From: Microscillaceae bacterium
Lineage (GTDB): Bacteria > Bacteroidota > Bacteroidia > Cytophagales > Microscillaceae
Length of the DNA stretch: 37,684 nt
Reading direction: 5' to 3'
NCBI GenBank assembly: GCA_012031215.1
Contig: JAAUUB010000015.1
Coordinates: 1-37,684, forward strand
Both the position numbers and the translations under genes were made by a program. This document shows positions 1 to 8,997 of the stretch, piece after piece (the stretch's first letter is position 1; each line of letters starts with the position of its first letter). Below the pieces are notes generated by a model. That model saw only the letters and a list, made by a program, of their open reading frames with translations, had not been told where the DNA came from and did not search any database.

Positions 1-531
1 AAGTGGTGAAAAGACCCAATCCTGGCGATGGATCGGCTTCAGATTGGCCACCGAAGCGTACCAGGTGTCAAAGAGAATGGTGCGGGCTTGTACCCTTTTG
101 TGGGTCACTAAGCGCATAAACATCTCCTGAAAGTAATCATTCTTGGTCTTGCCATCTGTTTCGGGATGATAAATACGGTAGTCCAAAGGCCAAAAATCGC
201 CCTCATTTCCTGAGGAATGGATCAAATTGACCAGATTGATCCCTTTGACCAAGCCCCCAACATTACCTGAATACTGCTTTTTGACCAAGTCAATAAAACG
301 GGAATAGCGTTTGTCTTGAACGCTGTTATCGACAATAATGATCGAAGTAGGACTATCTTCCAAATGAGATTCTACTAACTTCCATAAATCCGAAGGGCTA
401 AAATACGATTTGGCTAAAAAATCACTCACCACGTTGTGACTTACCCCGGCTTTATGTTCGGACAGGTTCGTACACGTATAATTGAAGGGAGTACTCAACA
501 AATACTCTACATATTCTCTCTTGCTTATCAT
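1..531 (-). CDS. DDE transposase (IS4/IS701-like), C-terminus beyond window
   Basis: An open frame of 177 codons runs from an ATG at 529-531 off the left edge, so only the N-terminal part is visible. It has the features of an RNase H-fold DDE transposase: a first Asp near residue 68 in an IIIVDNS context, followed by KRYSRFIDLVKK and VKGINLVNLIHSS, and a second Asp near residue 155 in LFDTWYASVANLK. The FDxWYAS...L block is typical of IS4/IS701-type transposases common in Bacteroidota and Cyanobacteria. The catalytic Glu and one inverted repeat should lie beyond the edge. An in-frame TAA just upstream supports the start. The visible part is uninterrupted, unlike the adjacent M60 gene. The other end of the element is not visible, so the family is an inference and its inner end between about 540 and 670 cannot be fixed. 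Confidence 0.75.
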   Translation of the reverse strand, partial: MISKREYVEYLLSTPFNYTCTNLSEHKAGVSHNVVSDFLAKSYFSPSDLWKLVESHLEDSPTSIIIVDNSVQDKRYSRFIDLVKKQYSGNVGGLVKGINLVNLIHSSGNEGDFWPLDYRIYHPETDGKTKNDYFQEMFMRLVTHKRVQARTILFDTWYASVANLKPIHRQDWVFSPL

Positions 532-678
532 ATGGCTAATTTAAGAATTTCATTCGGTACTTTTGCAATAAAGCGAAAGTCCTATGTTTAATAAATGCAT
601 TTAATATGTCATCCTGCCTTCATCTGTATGATTGAGATGGATAGCATTATCTGCCTCGTTTGTTTTGGGGAGTGCCTC

Positions 679-3162
679 TCAAAAACCGCACTCTAGTCCC
701 TGTATTTGCCAGACCGAACGATTGTAATAATTGGCATCTGCACCCACTATTTTGGGGTTTTGCCCCTCGGTTCCCGCCGAACTGCCCCCATTTACCTCGC
801 CAGTGGAAAACAACAGCCGACTGGTTGCTTTATTTTTGAGCTGATATTGCGGTCCTCCTCCTATCAGGTGCCATTGTGCCCGGTCGTCATCAGTTGGCGC
901 CACACAAGTAACCTCGGGACTGCTCAGCCATCCGCCTTCGCTTCCGGGATTGCCTTCAAATCGGTTGCCAGTAGCATAAAGAAATTGCCGGGTCGCCATA
1001 TTTTGCAGAGAAATGGTATTATCGGTGTTTTTTATAACCACCCATCGGTTCTGATTTCCATTTTCCTGGGCTATTCCCACCGCTGTGGGCTGATTTTGCT
1101 GGGCCAGGTAAAGATTGGTTTCGCTGTTTTTTAATACTATTACGGGTCGGTGGCGAAGCAGGGAGACCACTTTATTAGGGGAGGGCAATCGCAAACTGGC
1201 TACTTCCGCCCTGGCTTTGGAAGACAGTGGCAATTTCCAGGCATCGAAATGTTGGGTAAAATCAACTCCCGAAAGCGCACATATTTGCGTATAAAAGAAA
1301 TCGAGCTTTGTTTGGTCCGTGCCGCATTTTTCCTCCTCTTCCTTAGGCGAAAGGTTACGGTAGATTGTGTATAATTTTTAGAAAGGCTCCCACCCGGCAT
1401 ACAGGCGAATTTGCAGCAAAAAATAAGTCGCTGAAACACATCTTGTTCCCGGTCATAATCCAGGGAGCCATTAAGGAATTTATTACAGACCGTTTCATAG
1501 ACATTGTCCAGCCTGTCGAGGTGATGCGGAAACATACGCTCAAAAGAATGAACGGTGAATAAATTTACCGTTACTTCTACGCCAAAGCGGCTGCGAAAAG
1601 CTTGCCTTTGGTAATTGTGCCCGAGCTCATGGCCGTTTCCCCAAATATCTATCTGATCAATTACCGGATTAACCAAATCCCATTGGGTCATCATTGGAAA
1701 ACCTGAATGTGCATATCCTGCCGTAATTTGAATATCACGTGTAAATCTGTGTTTTGCTGAGGTCAGCCGGTCGGGATAGCCGGATAAAATATCATGACAA
1801 ATGACCAGAGAATCGTAATAATGAATGACTGCGTCTAATTGGGCTACACTCATTTTTTTTCAAGGTTTCGCTTCTTTCACTCAGCACAAAATACTTCCCC
1901 TCTACCTCACCCTAGGGGGTGGCTTGGATGCACATGCTTTCCCATTCCGTTTGGCTTTGAGTGCCGTTGTAATAGGGGGCCTCCAGGGCCCGTATGCTAA
2001 TGTCCAGCACCTGATTAGGGGGGCCGTCTGCCTCAATAATAATCAGGCCGCCCAGGTCGTTGCGCAGGCGAAAGGTTTCATTACTTCCAGATAAACTGAC
2101 CACACTCGAGGCCGTGGGGCTTCGGCGGTATTCTTTTTCCGTCAAAATATTGGGCGAGGTGGTTTGCAGCTTGTCCGTATGCGGATTAAATCTGACCTTA
2201 AAATACACCGGTTCAGTATTATGGATGCGTATCTCGAAATCCTGGCTCGGGGGGGCATACATTCCTGTGCTCTTCCAATTGTCCAAAACCTGCCTCCCCT
2301 GGTGGTTGTATTGCATGTCCAGCCGCAATCTTTTTTCCGTGAGGGCTTTTTCAGAACTTACTGTTCCGGGAAAGCTGCTAAAATCCCGCTGGAAGGCTGT
2401 CTGTCCATTAGCGGCCATGAGCTGATTGAGCCCCATCTTGGCTCGGTCGGCAAGCACTGAGGCGGGCTCACGCAAACTTCCATCGGCATTGACCAGCAAT
2501 TTGACCGGATAGCGCTGAGGGCTGGGGTGTGCCTGGACGGCCGCTATCAAGGTACTGGCCCTTTTCCAGGTTTGTTTGAAGCTGCCATTATATGACCAGG
2601 CAATCAGCTGGGCATAACGGTCCACCGTATTGGTTTTATCACGGATTGGCGCAGTGCGGGTGTTGACAATGGCCTGGGTTTTTTCATCAAATGTCCAAAC
2701 CTGATGGTCGGCTCCGGTATAATTTGCAACCGAGAAAGCCCTTTTACGATTGGCCCAGCCCAAAAACGTCAGGCACTTTTGCAAATCATTTAAAGGCCTT
2801 AAAGTGCCGTCGCCATTCCAGACCCACACAATGCAATGCTGAACCGGATTATTCAAGCCTACCATCGTAACAGCCCTTTCGGGGTCAGCAGGGTATTTTT
2901 CCACGCCCAAGCACTCGGTTTCGTCATACGTGGATATAAAAACATCACAACGGCAATTGGCCAGTTCGGCACTACGCCAGGCCGCCGCTTCATTATATTC
3001 TACCCGGTTTGTTTCCAGGTTGCAATAGAGCATTTCGCCTTTATTTTTTTCTGTAACGGGTTTTACGGGTATTCTAAATTTAGCCTCTGATTGGGCAAAC
3101 AAAGAAGCCAGTGTTAAAAAGGAAAAAATGATGCTAAAAAAGCAAACGGTGATGTTCTTCAT
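679..3162 (-). pseudogene. secreted M60 (enhancin-like) peptidase with ricin-type lectin domains, decayed
   Basis: One gene is split over two frames. The N-terminal piece (1912-3162) has a signal peptide ending FLTLASLFAQ, a beta-trefoil-like segment (CLTFLGWANRK ... QVWTFDE) and the M60 N-domain (GMYAPPSQDFEIRI, NDLGGLIII). Reading through TAG at 1912-1914 restores P(W)GEVEGKYFVLS, matching the usual APW.E block, so TGG to TAG is likely. An extra A in the A8 run (plus 1853-1860) shifts to the catalytic piece, with zinc motif HELGH (about 1617-1631) and a following GVEVTVNLF Glu. A missing base in the T6 run (plus 1418-1423) shifts back to LLQIRLYAGWEPF, TAA at 1378-1380, then KLYTIYRNLSPKEEEK. 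The C-terminus (to 679) is a ricin-B lectin domain. M60 enzymes cleave mucin-like O-glycoproteins. Two indels plus two nonsense codons indicate a real pseudogene. Confidence 0.85.
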
Positions 3163-3672
3163 ATCAGCTAATTTGTTGATGCCCCCAAAAAAATTAAGTA
3201 CCCAAATACAACATGTAAATATTAATATTTTTTTTCATTCGGACTTCACTTTCACCTACTTGGCCAGTTTTTTTTGCAATGCCTTGCATTTCCGTACCGA
3301 CTTCGGGCAGGCAAATCTTTTCCTGGGTAAACATAGCCACCTGTCTCACCGCTTTTATACACACAAGCCCTCCGCAACTCCTGAAATAATATGCTTTAAG
3401 TATTTGAGGCTTGAGTATTAGCACTTGTTCGCGTCAGTTGCGCATTAATAAAAACACAAAACAGCGCCGAACTTAATTATTTCATAAAAGCATCTAAAAA
3501 GGTGAAATAGAAAATTCCCGCCGCTTGGACTGCCAGCTAAAAAAGCCTCATTTTCATACATTTTTTTTTGATTTTGTGCCATAATTTGGCAAACTGTTTG
3601 ATTTTTGCGCGCAATTTTAAAAAACTTTGTAAAAAGAAGTGAAACCTCTCCTGCCAAACCTGCAATAAAAAA
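3163..3672. other. AT-rich intergenic region between divergent genes
   Basis: About 510 bases separate the start of the M60 pseudogene (minus) from the start of the DUF481 gene (plus). I see no credible coding region: the open frames on either strand have no recognisable domain or composition. The right part is AT-rich with long T and A runs and carries the promoter-like site listed at 3597-3629. No tRNA-like cloverleaf or strong terminator was noticed. Confidence 0.5.
3597..3629 (+). promoter_or_regulatory. candidate Bacteroidota promoter for the DUF481 gene
   Basis: TTTG at 3597-3600 and AAACTTTG at 3622-3629 are separated by 21 bases. This fits the Bacteroidota pattern TTTG-N19-21-TAnnTTTG with one mismatch in the -7 element. 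It lies about 45 bases upstream of the ATG at 3673. Inference from pattern only. Confidence 0.35.
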
Positions 3673-4430
3673 ATGAAAAAGGCTTTGTATTGTCTGTTCC
3701 TTTTCCCCATTTCTCTTTATGCCCAAATAAATGAAAGTGATAGCTTAAAATTAAAAGCTGACCTTGCCTTGACCGGCTTTTGGCAGGCGGGGAATGTAGA
3801 AACCCTGATTTTCAGAGGAAAAACAGGTCTAAGTTTCAGATTTATGAAGAACTGGGTTTTTAAAACTCAAAACTCTTACATCTATCAGCCTTTGGCAAAA
3901 AAAAGCGGATGAAGATATTTTAAGCCTTAATTTTTTGTATATCCATCCTGAGCGAAAAATTTATCCGTTTGTGCTGGGTTTTGTGAGTACTAATTTTCGC
4001 AGAGAGATTAATTTGCGCTATCTACTGGGTGCAGGTGCTACCTTTCAACTAATTCACAATAAAAATCACTGGCTCAAATTTTCCCTTTCAAGCGAATTTG
4101 AAGAAACCGATTTTTCCAAGACCACTTTCAACAAAGCCGAATACAATGGCCAGCGATATATAAATACTTGGCGTGCCACCCTGTGGGCTTATGGAAAGTA
4201 TCACTTTTTGAATAAAAAAAATTATCTTTTACCACGAGAGCTATTTTCAGCCCTCTATTGAAAAAATAAATAACTTCCGGTGGCAGGCCGATTTAGGGCT
4301 AGAATTGCCCCTTTGGAAGTTTCTCAATTTTAAGGTCAATTATCTTCATACTTTTGAAAGTATTGTGATTGAAAATCAAAAAAAAGAAGATAAAATTATG
4401 TCCTTTGGCTTTACGCTAAAAAGTTACTAG
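3673..4430 (+). CDS. DUF481 family outer-membrane protein, frameshifted
   Basis: A short signal peptide (MKKALYCLFLFPISLYAQ) is followed by alternating beta-strand sequence rich in aromatic residues, with LKADLALTGFWQAGNVETL and LRYLLGAGATFQLI blocks typical of DUF481 (YdiY-like) outer-membrane barrels. The reading is broken twice, both times by an extra base in an A8 run: 3897-3904, where removing one A gives LAKKADEDILSLNF, and 4214-4221, where removing one A gives LNKKIIFYHESYFQPSIE. With both repairs the protein runs to TAG at 4428-4430 and ends SFGFTLKSY, an aromatic terminal strand as expected for a barrel. Each half carries convincing family sequence in its own frame, so this is one gene. 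Whether the extra bases are assembly errors or real is undecided. The molecular function of DUF481 proteins is not established. Confidence 0.75.
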
Positions 4431-4525
4431 CTCAGCAAAGTCCGCCTGTAAAAAAATCTGGAATTAACGCTCCGCAATTGATAAAGACAGGACCTCCCGA
4501 GAAAACGCGCTATCCCGAATCCTTT

Positions 4526-5416
4526 TCATTTCAGGCCCGGGCCAAAGATTGGCCCGGTCGTCGGATGATGCAAAAAAGCAATCAAAGATTTATTGCAATG
4601 CTTATCGAGCCATTCTTGGGCCTGGCCTACCCCCAGCTCAAGGGCTTTTTTCCAATCTTCGCAAGCCAGGGTTTTATTCGTTTCGGGGTTTTGGTTGTGA
4701 TAGGCCAGGGCCCGAAAATAATACGCTTCGGCATCTTTGGGGTCAATCAGCAGGGCCTGATTAAAATCGGCCAGGGCTTCGCCAAACTTCCTCACTACAA
4801 ACCAAAATTTACCCCGGTTGAAGTAGGCATTGGCGTTTTGGGGGTCAAAGGCCAGGATGCGGCCACAATCATCGATGGCCCCCTGGTAATTTTTTAATTG
4901 AAAGCTAATGGCACTGCGGGCAAAGAGGGCTTCAATGTCATCGGCTTTTTTTTCTATCAGGGTAGTATAATCGCGATAGGCACCCCGGTAGTCCTCGAGG
5001 GTACTCAAAATCAGGGCCCGGGCGCGATACGCCTCCGAATCGTTGGGAATCAGTTCAATAATCTTGGAAAAATCTTGAGCCGCCTCTTCATAGCGGCCCG
5101 AGATTTGGCAAATGGCTGCCCGGGTGCGCAGACACTCGACATTTCGGGCATCCAGGGCCAGGGCGCGGTCGAGGTCACGGATGGCTCCGGCAAAAAACTG
5201 AAGATTGCTTTTGGCGCGTGCCCGATGGAGATAGGCCGGGGCCAGGGTGCTGTCGCGCCGCAGGGCTTCATCAAAATCAATAATGGCCAGGGAATAATCT
5301 GCTTTTTCCAGCTTTTGGAGGCCCGACTGGAGAAAATCGCGGGCGGTCTGGGCCGAAGCCAGGGGGCACCACAAGATGAGCAGCGTAATAATAAAGAAAG
5401 TTGGATTTGTGTTCAT
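4526..5416 (-). CDS. exported TPR-repeat protein
   Basis: A 296-residue protein with an N-terminal signal peptide (hydrophobic residues about 6-22, ending ASAQ) followed by about seven tandem TPR units, for example YSLAIIDFDEALRRDSTLAPAY, a YEEAAQDFSKIIELIPNDSEAY-like unit and FGEALADFNQALLIDPKDAEAY. TPR arrays are protein-protein interaction scaffolds, so a periplasmic or envelope scaffolding role is likely but no partner can be named. A C-terminal segment EDWKKALELGVGQAQEWLDKH is typical of Bacteroidota TPR proteins. Its ATG overlaps the stop of the upstream nucleotidyltransferase as ATGA (5413-5416), implying coupled translation. The last codons form a GC-rich hairpin (4537-4557) without a T tract. 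Confidence 0.85.
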   Translation of the reverse strand: MNTNPTFFIITLLILWCPLASAQTARDFLQSGLQKLEKADYSLAIIDFDEALRRDSTLAPAYLHRARAKSNLQFFAGAIRDLDRALALDARNVECLRTRAAICQISGRYEEAAQDFSKIIELIPNDSEAYRARALILSTLEDYRGAYRDYTTLIEKKADDIEALFARSAISFQLKNYQGAIDDCGRILAFDPQNANAYFNRGKFWFVVRKFGEALADFNQALLIDPKDAEAYYFRALAYHNQNPETNKTLACEDWKKALELGVGQAQEWLDKHCNKSLIAFLHHPTTGPIFGPGLK

Positions 5417-6594
5417 GGTTTTGAAGGAGTCTCTTGGGCAAAAACTTCGGTGAGTAACTGGCTTTCAATTTCATCCAGGTCTCTGTTGCGACGAGCCATC
5501 ATTCGGCGGGCCACTTCAAGAGCTTTGTCGAGGGCAAAGGTTTCCCAGCCGTCGGCACCTCCCCAGCTAAAAGAAGGCACAAATTTTGGCGGAAACCCGG
5601 CCCCAAAAACGTTGGCGCTCACGCCTACAACCGTACCTGTATTAAACATGGTGTTGATACCTGCTTTGGAGTGGTCGCCCATCATCAGACCGCAAAAAGT
5701 ACGGCCCGTGTCCATAAATTCACGCTGGGCGTAATTCCAGATTTTAACTGGGCCATAATTATTTTTGAGGTTGGAAGTATTGGTATCGGCACCCAGGTTA
5801 CACCATTCGCCCAATACTGAATTACCCAAGAAGCCGTCGTGGGCTTTGTTGCTATAGCCAAAAAACACGGAATTACTCACTTCGCCCCCCACTTTGCAAT
5901 AAGGGCCAATGGTGGTATCGCCCCGCATTTTGGCACCAGGGTTCAAAACGGCCCCTTCTCCCAGCGCAAAATTTCCCTGTATCAGGCTTCCCTCTTGCAC
6001 CTGAGCATTTTTACCCAAATAAATGAAGCCCGATTCAGCATTGAGTACCGCGGCTTTGATTTTCACGCCCTCTTCTACAAATATATTTTCTGCCCCGTAG
6101 AGAACCGTGTGGGGGTCTTGAATAAATGCCGAGCGGCGTCCCTGCGTGAGTAATTGAAAATCAGCGGCGATTTGCGCCCCGTTGAGCGCAAAAATATCGG
6201 GCAGGTATTGTATGAGTTGTATTTCGGCCTGACTGGCAATAGTGCGCAGTTTGCCCAAGTCCTCGAGGCGAAAAGGAGAAGAAAGATGCCAGGCCAGGCT
6301 ATCCGGCCCGTGTACCAGCACAGATTGGGGCGGCAGTTGGCGAATTTCGGCCACCAGGGCCGGATTGGGCAGCAAGGCTGCATTGATAAGCAGATAAGCG
6401 GAGGCTTCCCGATGAGGGTATTTGGCTTGTAGATAGCCTTCGGTAAGATAGGCCGGATTTTGCCCCAGATAATGCGCCCACTTTTCGGCCAGGGTCAAGA
6501 TTCCACATCGAATCTGGCTAATGGGGCGGGTAAGGGTAAAAGGCTTGAGATTTTCCCGGCGCAGTGGTTCATCTAGCAATACCAATTGCATCAT
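5413..6594 (-). CDS. GlmU-like sugar nucleotidyltransferase
   Basis: About 393 residues. The N-terminus (MMQLVLLDEPLRRENLKPFTLTRPISQIRCG) is the degenerate nucleotidyltransferase block of the Bacteroidota GlmU-like family often annotated as putative sugar nucleotidyltransferase or glucose-1-phosphate thymidylyltransferase (NTP_transf_4). The C-terminal half is a left-handed beta-helix of hexapeptide-like turns (VFFGYSNKAHDGFLGNSVLG, WCNLGADTNTSNLKNNYGPVK), as in GlmU acyltransferase domains, with FFGYSNKAHDGFLG a family signature. Likely role: activating a sugar phosphate for envelope polysaccharide; the substrate is unknown. Start: ATG at 6592-6594, with a second ATG at 6589-6591. The open frame extends to a TTG at 6621, but the conserved block begins right after the Met pair. 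Confidence 0.85.
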   Translation of the reverse strand: MMQLVLLDEPLRRENLKPFTLTRPISQIRCGILTLAEKWAHYLGQNPAYLTEGYLQAKYPHREASAYLLINAALLPNPALVAEIRQLPPQSVLVHGPDSLAWHLSSPFRLEDLGKLRTIASQAEIQLIQYLPDIFALNGAQIAADFQLLTQGRRSAFIQDPHTVLYGAENIFVEEGVKIKAAVLNAESGFIYLGKNAQVQEGSLIQGNFALGEGAVLNPGAKMRGDTTIGPYCKVGGEVSNSVFFGYSNKAHDGFLGNSVLGEWCNLGADTNTSNLKNNYGPVKIWNYAQREFMDTGRTFCGLMMGDHSKAGINTMFNTGTVVGVSANVFGAGFPPKFVPSFSWGGADGWETFALDKALEVARRMMARRNRDLDEIESQLLTEVFAQETPSKP

Positions 6595-6728
6595 CAGCAA
6601 TAATTTGGGAATAATTGGCAAAAAAATACCGGCTCAAATATACACGCAATCCGGCAATGGGCCACAAAACAAAACCGGCCCGGAGCTTTTCCCAGGCCTG
6701 TTTTTCAAATCTGCCCGCCTGGCAAACC

Positions 6729-6980
6729 TTATTTGCCTTTGCGTTGTCCAAAACGGCGGTTGAATTTCTCCACCCGACCAGCCGTATCCAAAAACATTTT
6801 TTTGCCAGTGTAGAAAGGGTGCGATTCAGAGCTTACCTCCACTTTTACCAAAGGGTAGGTCTTGCCTTCCAGCTCAATGGTTTCTTTGGTATCAATGGTG
6901 GAGCGGGTAATAAAATGAATTTCCGCCGAGGTGTCCATAAAGACGACTTCACGGTAGTTGGGGTGAATATTTTTTTTCAT
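6729..6980 (-). CDS. rpmE2: 50S ribosomal protein L31 type B
   Basis: An 83-residue protein beginning [16 protein letters not shown], with [32 protein letters not shown] and a final [14 protein letters not shown]. This is the zinc-independent type-B form of L31, lacking the CxxC pairs of type A, and is the usual form in Bacteroidota. The ATG at 6978-6980 is chosen because the family starts MKK.IHP; the frame stays open upstream with no homologous sequence. A -7-like element TAACTTTG lies upstream (7019-7026). A single-gene unit is likely. Confidence 0.95.
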   Translation of the reverse strand: MKKNIHPNYREVVFMDTSAEIHFITRSTIDTKETIELEGKTYPLVKVEVSSESHPFYTGKKMFLDTAGRVEKFNRRFGQRKGK

Positions 6981-7018
6981 AAAAATTTTCGGCTCGGGAT
7001 AAATCTTTTTTGAGGACG

Positions 7019-7026
7019 CAAAGTTA
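7019..7026 (-). promoter_or_regulatory. candidate -7 element for rpmE2
   Basis: On the minus strand this reads TAACTTTG followed by CG, a full match to the Bacteroidota -7 consensus TAnnTTTG. It lies 38 bases upstream of the rpmE2 ATG. No clear -33 TTG was found at the right distance, so the call rests on the -7 box and position. Confidence 0.35.
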
Positions 7027-7320
7027 CAGGAAAACAAAGATTAAAAATATAAGCTGGGATTTTTAGCGGGGCTAAGAAAAATGCAAGCCCTCAGCCGATG
7101 AAGCCCTTTTTCGTCAATACCAAATAAAATATGGACATTTGAGAATGCGGCCAATGGATCGGCGGAAAGCAAAAAATCACATTTCTAAGCAGGTTCTTAC
7201 TTTTTGCCCGGGTTGCAAAAAAATCCAGCTTTTTTTTACTGTATCTTTATTTTCTTTTACAAGCCTTCAATTAAGTTTGGCGAAGATTTTGAACCGAGGC
7301 CCGTATAAAACGTAAAAAAA

Positions 7321-7668
7321 ATGGAAATCAAAGAATGGGAAGAAGAGGAGTATTTTGGCATTGAGATTTGTGGTGATTTGGATGCCGCCTCCTCCATTGA
7401 ACTGGACAAGACCCTCGAAAAAGTCCTTAAAAAGGAGGTGAAGGCATTGCTGATTGATTGCCAACATCTGCATTATATTGCCTCTGCCGGGCTGGGGGTT
7501 TTTATTTCTTACATTGAACCTTTTCAAGAAAAATCGGTGTTTTTTTGCTTGTATGGTTTAAATGACAAGGTAAGAGATGTATTTCAAATACTGGGATTAG
7601 ATAAACTTTTAGTGATTGTGGACACCAAAGAGGACGCAAAAAAACGAAAGAATGATTCATTATTATAA
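7321..7668 (+). CDS. STAS-domain anti-anti-sigma factor-like protein
   Basis: A 115-residue single STAS domain: EYFGIEICGDLDAASSIELDK forms the first strand-helix unit, ALLIDCQHLHYIASAGLGVFI contains the phosphoacceptor loop (Ser in IASAGLG), and FCLYGLNDKVRDVFQILGLDKLL is the usual C-terminal block. Proteins of this type bind RsbW-like kinases when unphosphorylated and release the kinase's partner. The next gene, overlapping by 17 bases, encodes just such a kinase, so the two form a partner-switch module. No SigB-type sigma factor is adjacent, so the target is unknown. In Bacteroidota such pairs may act on effectors other than sigma factors. Confidence 0.85.
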   Translation: MEIKEWEEEEYFGIEICGDLDAASSIELDKTLEKVLKKEVKALLIDCQHLHYIASAGLGVFISYIEPFQEKSVFFCLYGLNDKVRDVFQILGLDKLLVIVDTKEDAKKRKNDSLL

Positions 7669-8092
7669 AGCTTCTTGCTCTCGCGATAATCTAAAGCTCA
7701 TTCGCAAGTTTGTGGAAGCCGTATTGTTTGAAATGCCCCTGGGTGATATCGAGACCAATCAGCTTATCCTGGCTGTGGACGAGGTGTGTGCCAACCAAAT
7801 CATCCATACTTATAAATGCAATCCTACTAAAAGCATCGAGATTGTCATTCGGGACGAAGCCCCTAACCTGGTTTTCGAAATCATCAATGATGAGGGCAGC
7901 CAATTTGACCTGACCGGATACCAGGACCCTTCTCTGCAAAACATTGTGAAAGAGCGGCGCAAAGGGGGCATCGGCTTGATGCTAGTTCATAAAATTATGG
8001 ACAAAGTAGAAGTGGACCAGCAGGAAACTAAATGCACCTGGAGGCTGGTCAAAAAAATTAATCCCAAAGTAGATATAAAGGCAAACTGTTAA
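7652..8092 (+). CDS. RsbW-like serine kinase / anti-sigma factor (HATPase_c_2)
   Basis: A 146-residue GHKL ATPase of the RsbW/SpoIIAB type. The N-box is LILAVDEVCANQIIHTY, a DEGSQFDLTG segment corresponds to the G1 region, and KGGIGLMLVHKIMDKVE is the G2 box. It should phosphorylate the STAS protein encoded just upstream. The ATG at 7652-7654 lies inside the end of the STAS gene (17-base overlap), implying translational coupling. The frame extends further 5' but only inside the STAS gene, and the family sequence begins at MIHYYKASCSRDNLK. No other domain is present. Confidence 0.87.
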   Translation: MIHYYKASCSRDNLKLIRKFVEAVLFEMPLGDIETNQLILAVDEVCANQIIHTYKCNPTKSIEIVIRDEAPNLVFEIINDEGSQFDLTGYQDPSLQNIVKERRKGGIGLMLVHKIMDKVEVDQQETKCTWRLVKKINPKVDIKANC

Positions 8093-8160
8093 TTTGAAGC
8101 TTGCCTTCCGCATCAGGTTTTTTTTGCTTTTTCTATCCTTTTTCGCCCCCGATTCCTTCT

Positions 8161-8979
8161 CTATTCAAGCCCCTGCATAATTTCCTGAAACCGTTTCCAA
8201 GCTTCTTTTTTGGCTTTTTGGTTGGCCTCGGTGCCCGCCGGGTCCTCGCCCAGGCGCATAAAAGCATGGCCCGCCCCGGCATAGACCTGGGGAAAGTATG
8301 ATTTATCAGCCGCTTTCATCTTTTCTTCGGTGATGGGGATTGTAGCATTGATGCGTTGGTCATTTTCGCCATAAAACCCATACACTGGGACCGCAATAGG
8401 GCCAAAGTCGCTTTCTGGGGCCGGAGGGCTGCCATAAAACACCAGGGCGGCGCGGAAGTCCGCATTGTGCAGGCTATAACGAAATGTTTGGGTGCCCCCC
8501 CAGCAAAAACCAGCGACCACCACTTTGCCATCACTGGCAGGCACAGCGCGGATATAATTTTGGACGGCATCCAGGTCAAGTAAAATCTGGGTTTTGTCTA
8601 AGAGGTACAAAGCTTCGCGGGCTTCGTCTGAACTGGCAAAATCCGAGGTTTTTTGTTTTTCCGCCGAAAAGCCCGAAAGCAGGTCTGGGGCAATGGCCAC
8701 ATAGCCCAGGGCCGCGACCTGGTCGGCAAAGCTGCGTACCCAATCCGTAAGGCCCCTGTTTTCGTGAATAATCAGTACCGCCGGGGCTTTTTTAGCCACT
8801 TCCGGGTAGGCCACAAAGCAATGCACCGTCCGGTTTTCGGATTTCACTTCCACCCATTCGTGGTGGCGGGGCGAGTTTTCCAGTTGGCGAAGGGCAAAGT
8901 CTTGGGCAATGGCTTGAAAGCTGGCCAGGTATGTAAGCACCACACACACAAAAAAAGAGGGGTAAATCTTTTGCTTCAT
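8161..8979 (-). CDS. dienelactone hydrolase family protein, exported
   Basis: A 272-residue alpha/beta hydrolase with a signal peptide (hydrophobic residues about 8-24, then AIAQ). The dienelactone hydrolase landmarks are present: HENRGL with Glu73, nucleophile Cys159 in AGFCWGG, Asp207 in YGENDQR and His238 in GAGHAF, giving the Cys/Asp/His triad. Family members hydrolyse dienelactones or related esters; a periplasmic ester substrate is likely but not identifiable. It starts 18 bases after the end of the anti-sigma/barrel gene upstream and is probably in the same operon as the ECF sigma factor. A poly-T rich stretch follows on the plus strand. Confidence 0.88.
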   Translation of the reverse strand: MKQKIYPSFFVCVVLTYLASFQAIAQDFALRQLENSPRHHEWVEVKSENRTVHCFVAYPEVAKKAPAVLIIHENRGLTDWVRSFADQVAALGYVAIAPDLLSGFSAEKQKTSDFASSDEAREALYLLDKTQILLDLDAVQNYIRAVPASDGKVVVAGFCWGGTQTFRYSLHNADFRAALVFYGSPPAPESDFGPIAVPVYGFYGENDQRINATIPITEEKMKAADKSYFPQVYAGAGHAFMRLGEDPAGTEANQKAKKEAWKRFQEIMQGLE

Positions 8980-8997
8980 TTTATCATCAACATTTAA

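Noticed and set aside
540-670. Inverted repeat and target duplication of the left-edge insertion sequence
   Set aside because: The other end of the element is outside the window, so no repeat pair can be matched.
679-3162. Stop-codon recoding or an alternative genetic code
   Set aside because: Other genes in the window use TAA, TAG and TGA as normal stops, and this gene also has two indels, so decay is simpler.
3445-3726. 93-residue minus-strand open frame before the DUF481 gene
   Set aside because: No recognisable domain, it overlaps the DUF481 start on the opposite strand, and its sequence is dominated by reversed AT-rich promoter DNA.
4537-4557. GC-rich 9-bp hairpin with a three-base loop
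   Set aside because: It lies inside the last codons of the TPR gene and has no T tract on the minus strand, so a terminator call is not justified.
4898-5734. 278-residue open frame on the plus strand
   Set aside because: It is antisense to the TPR and nucleotidyltransferase genes and has low-complexity Gly/Gln-rich sequence typical of a shadow frame.
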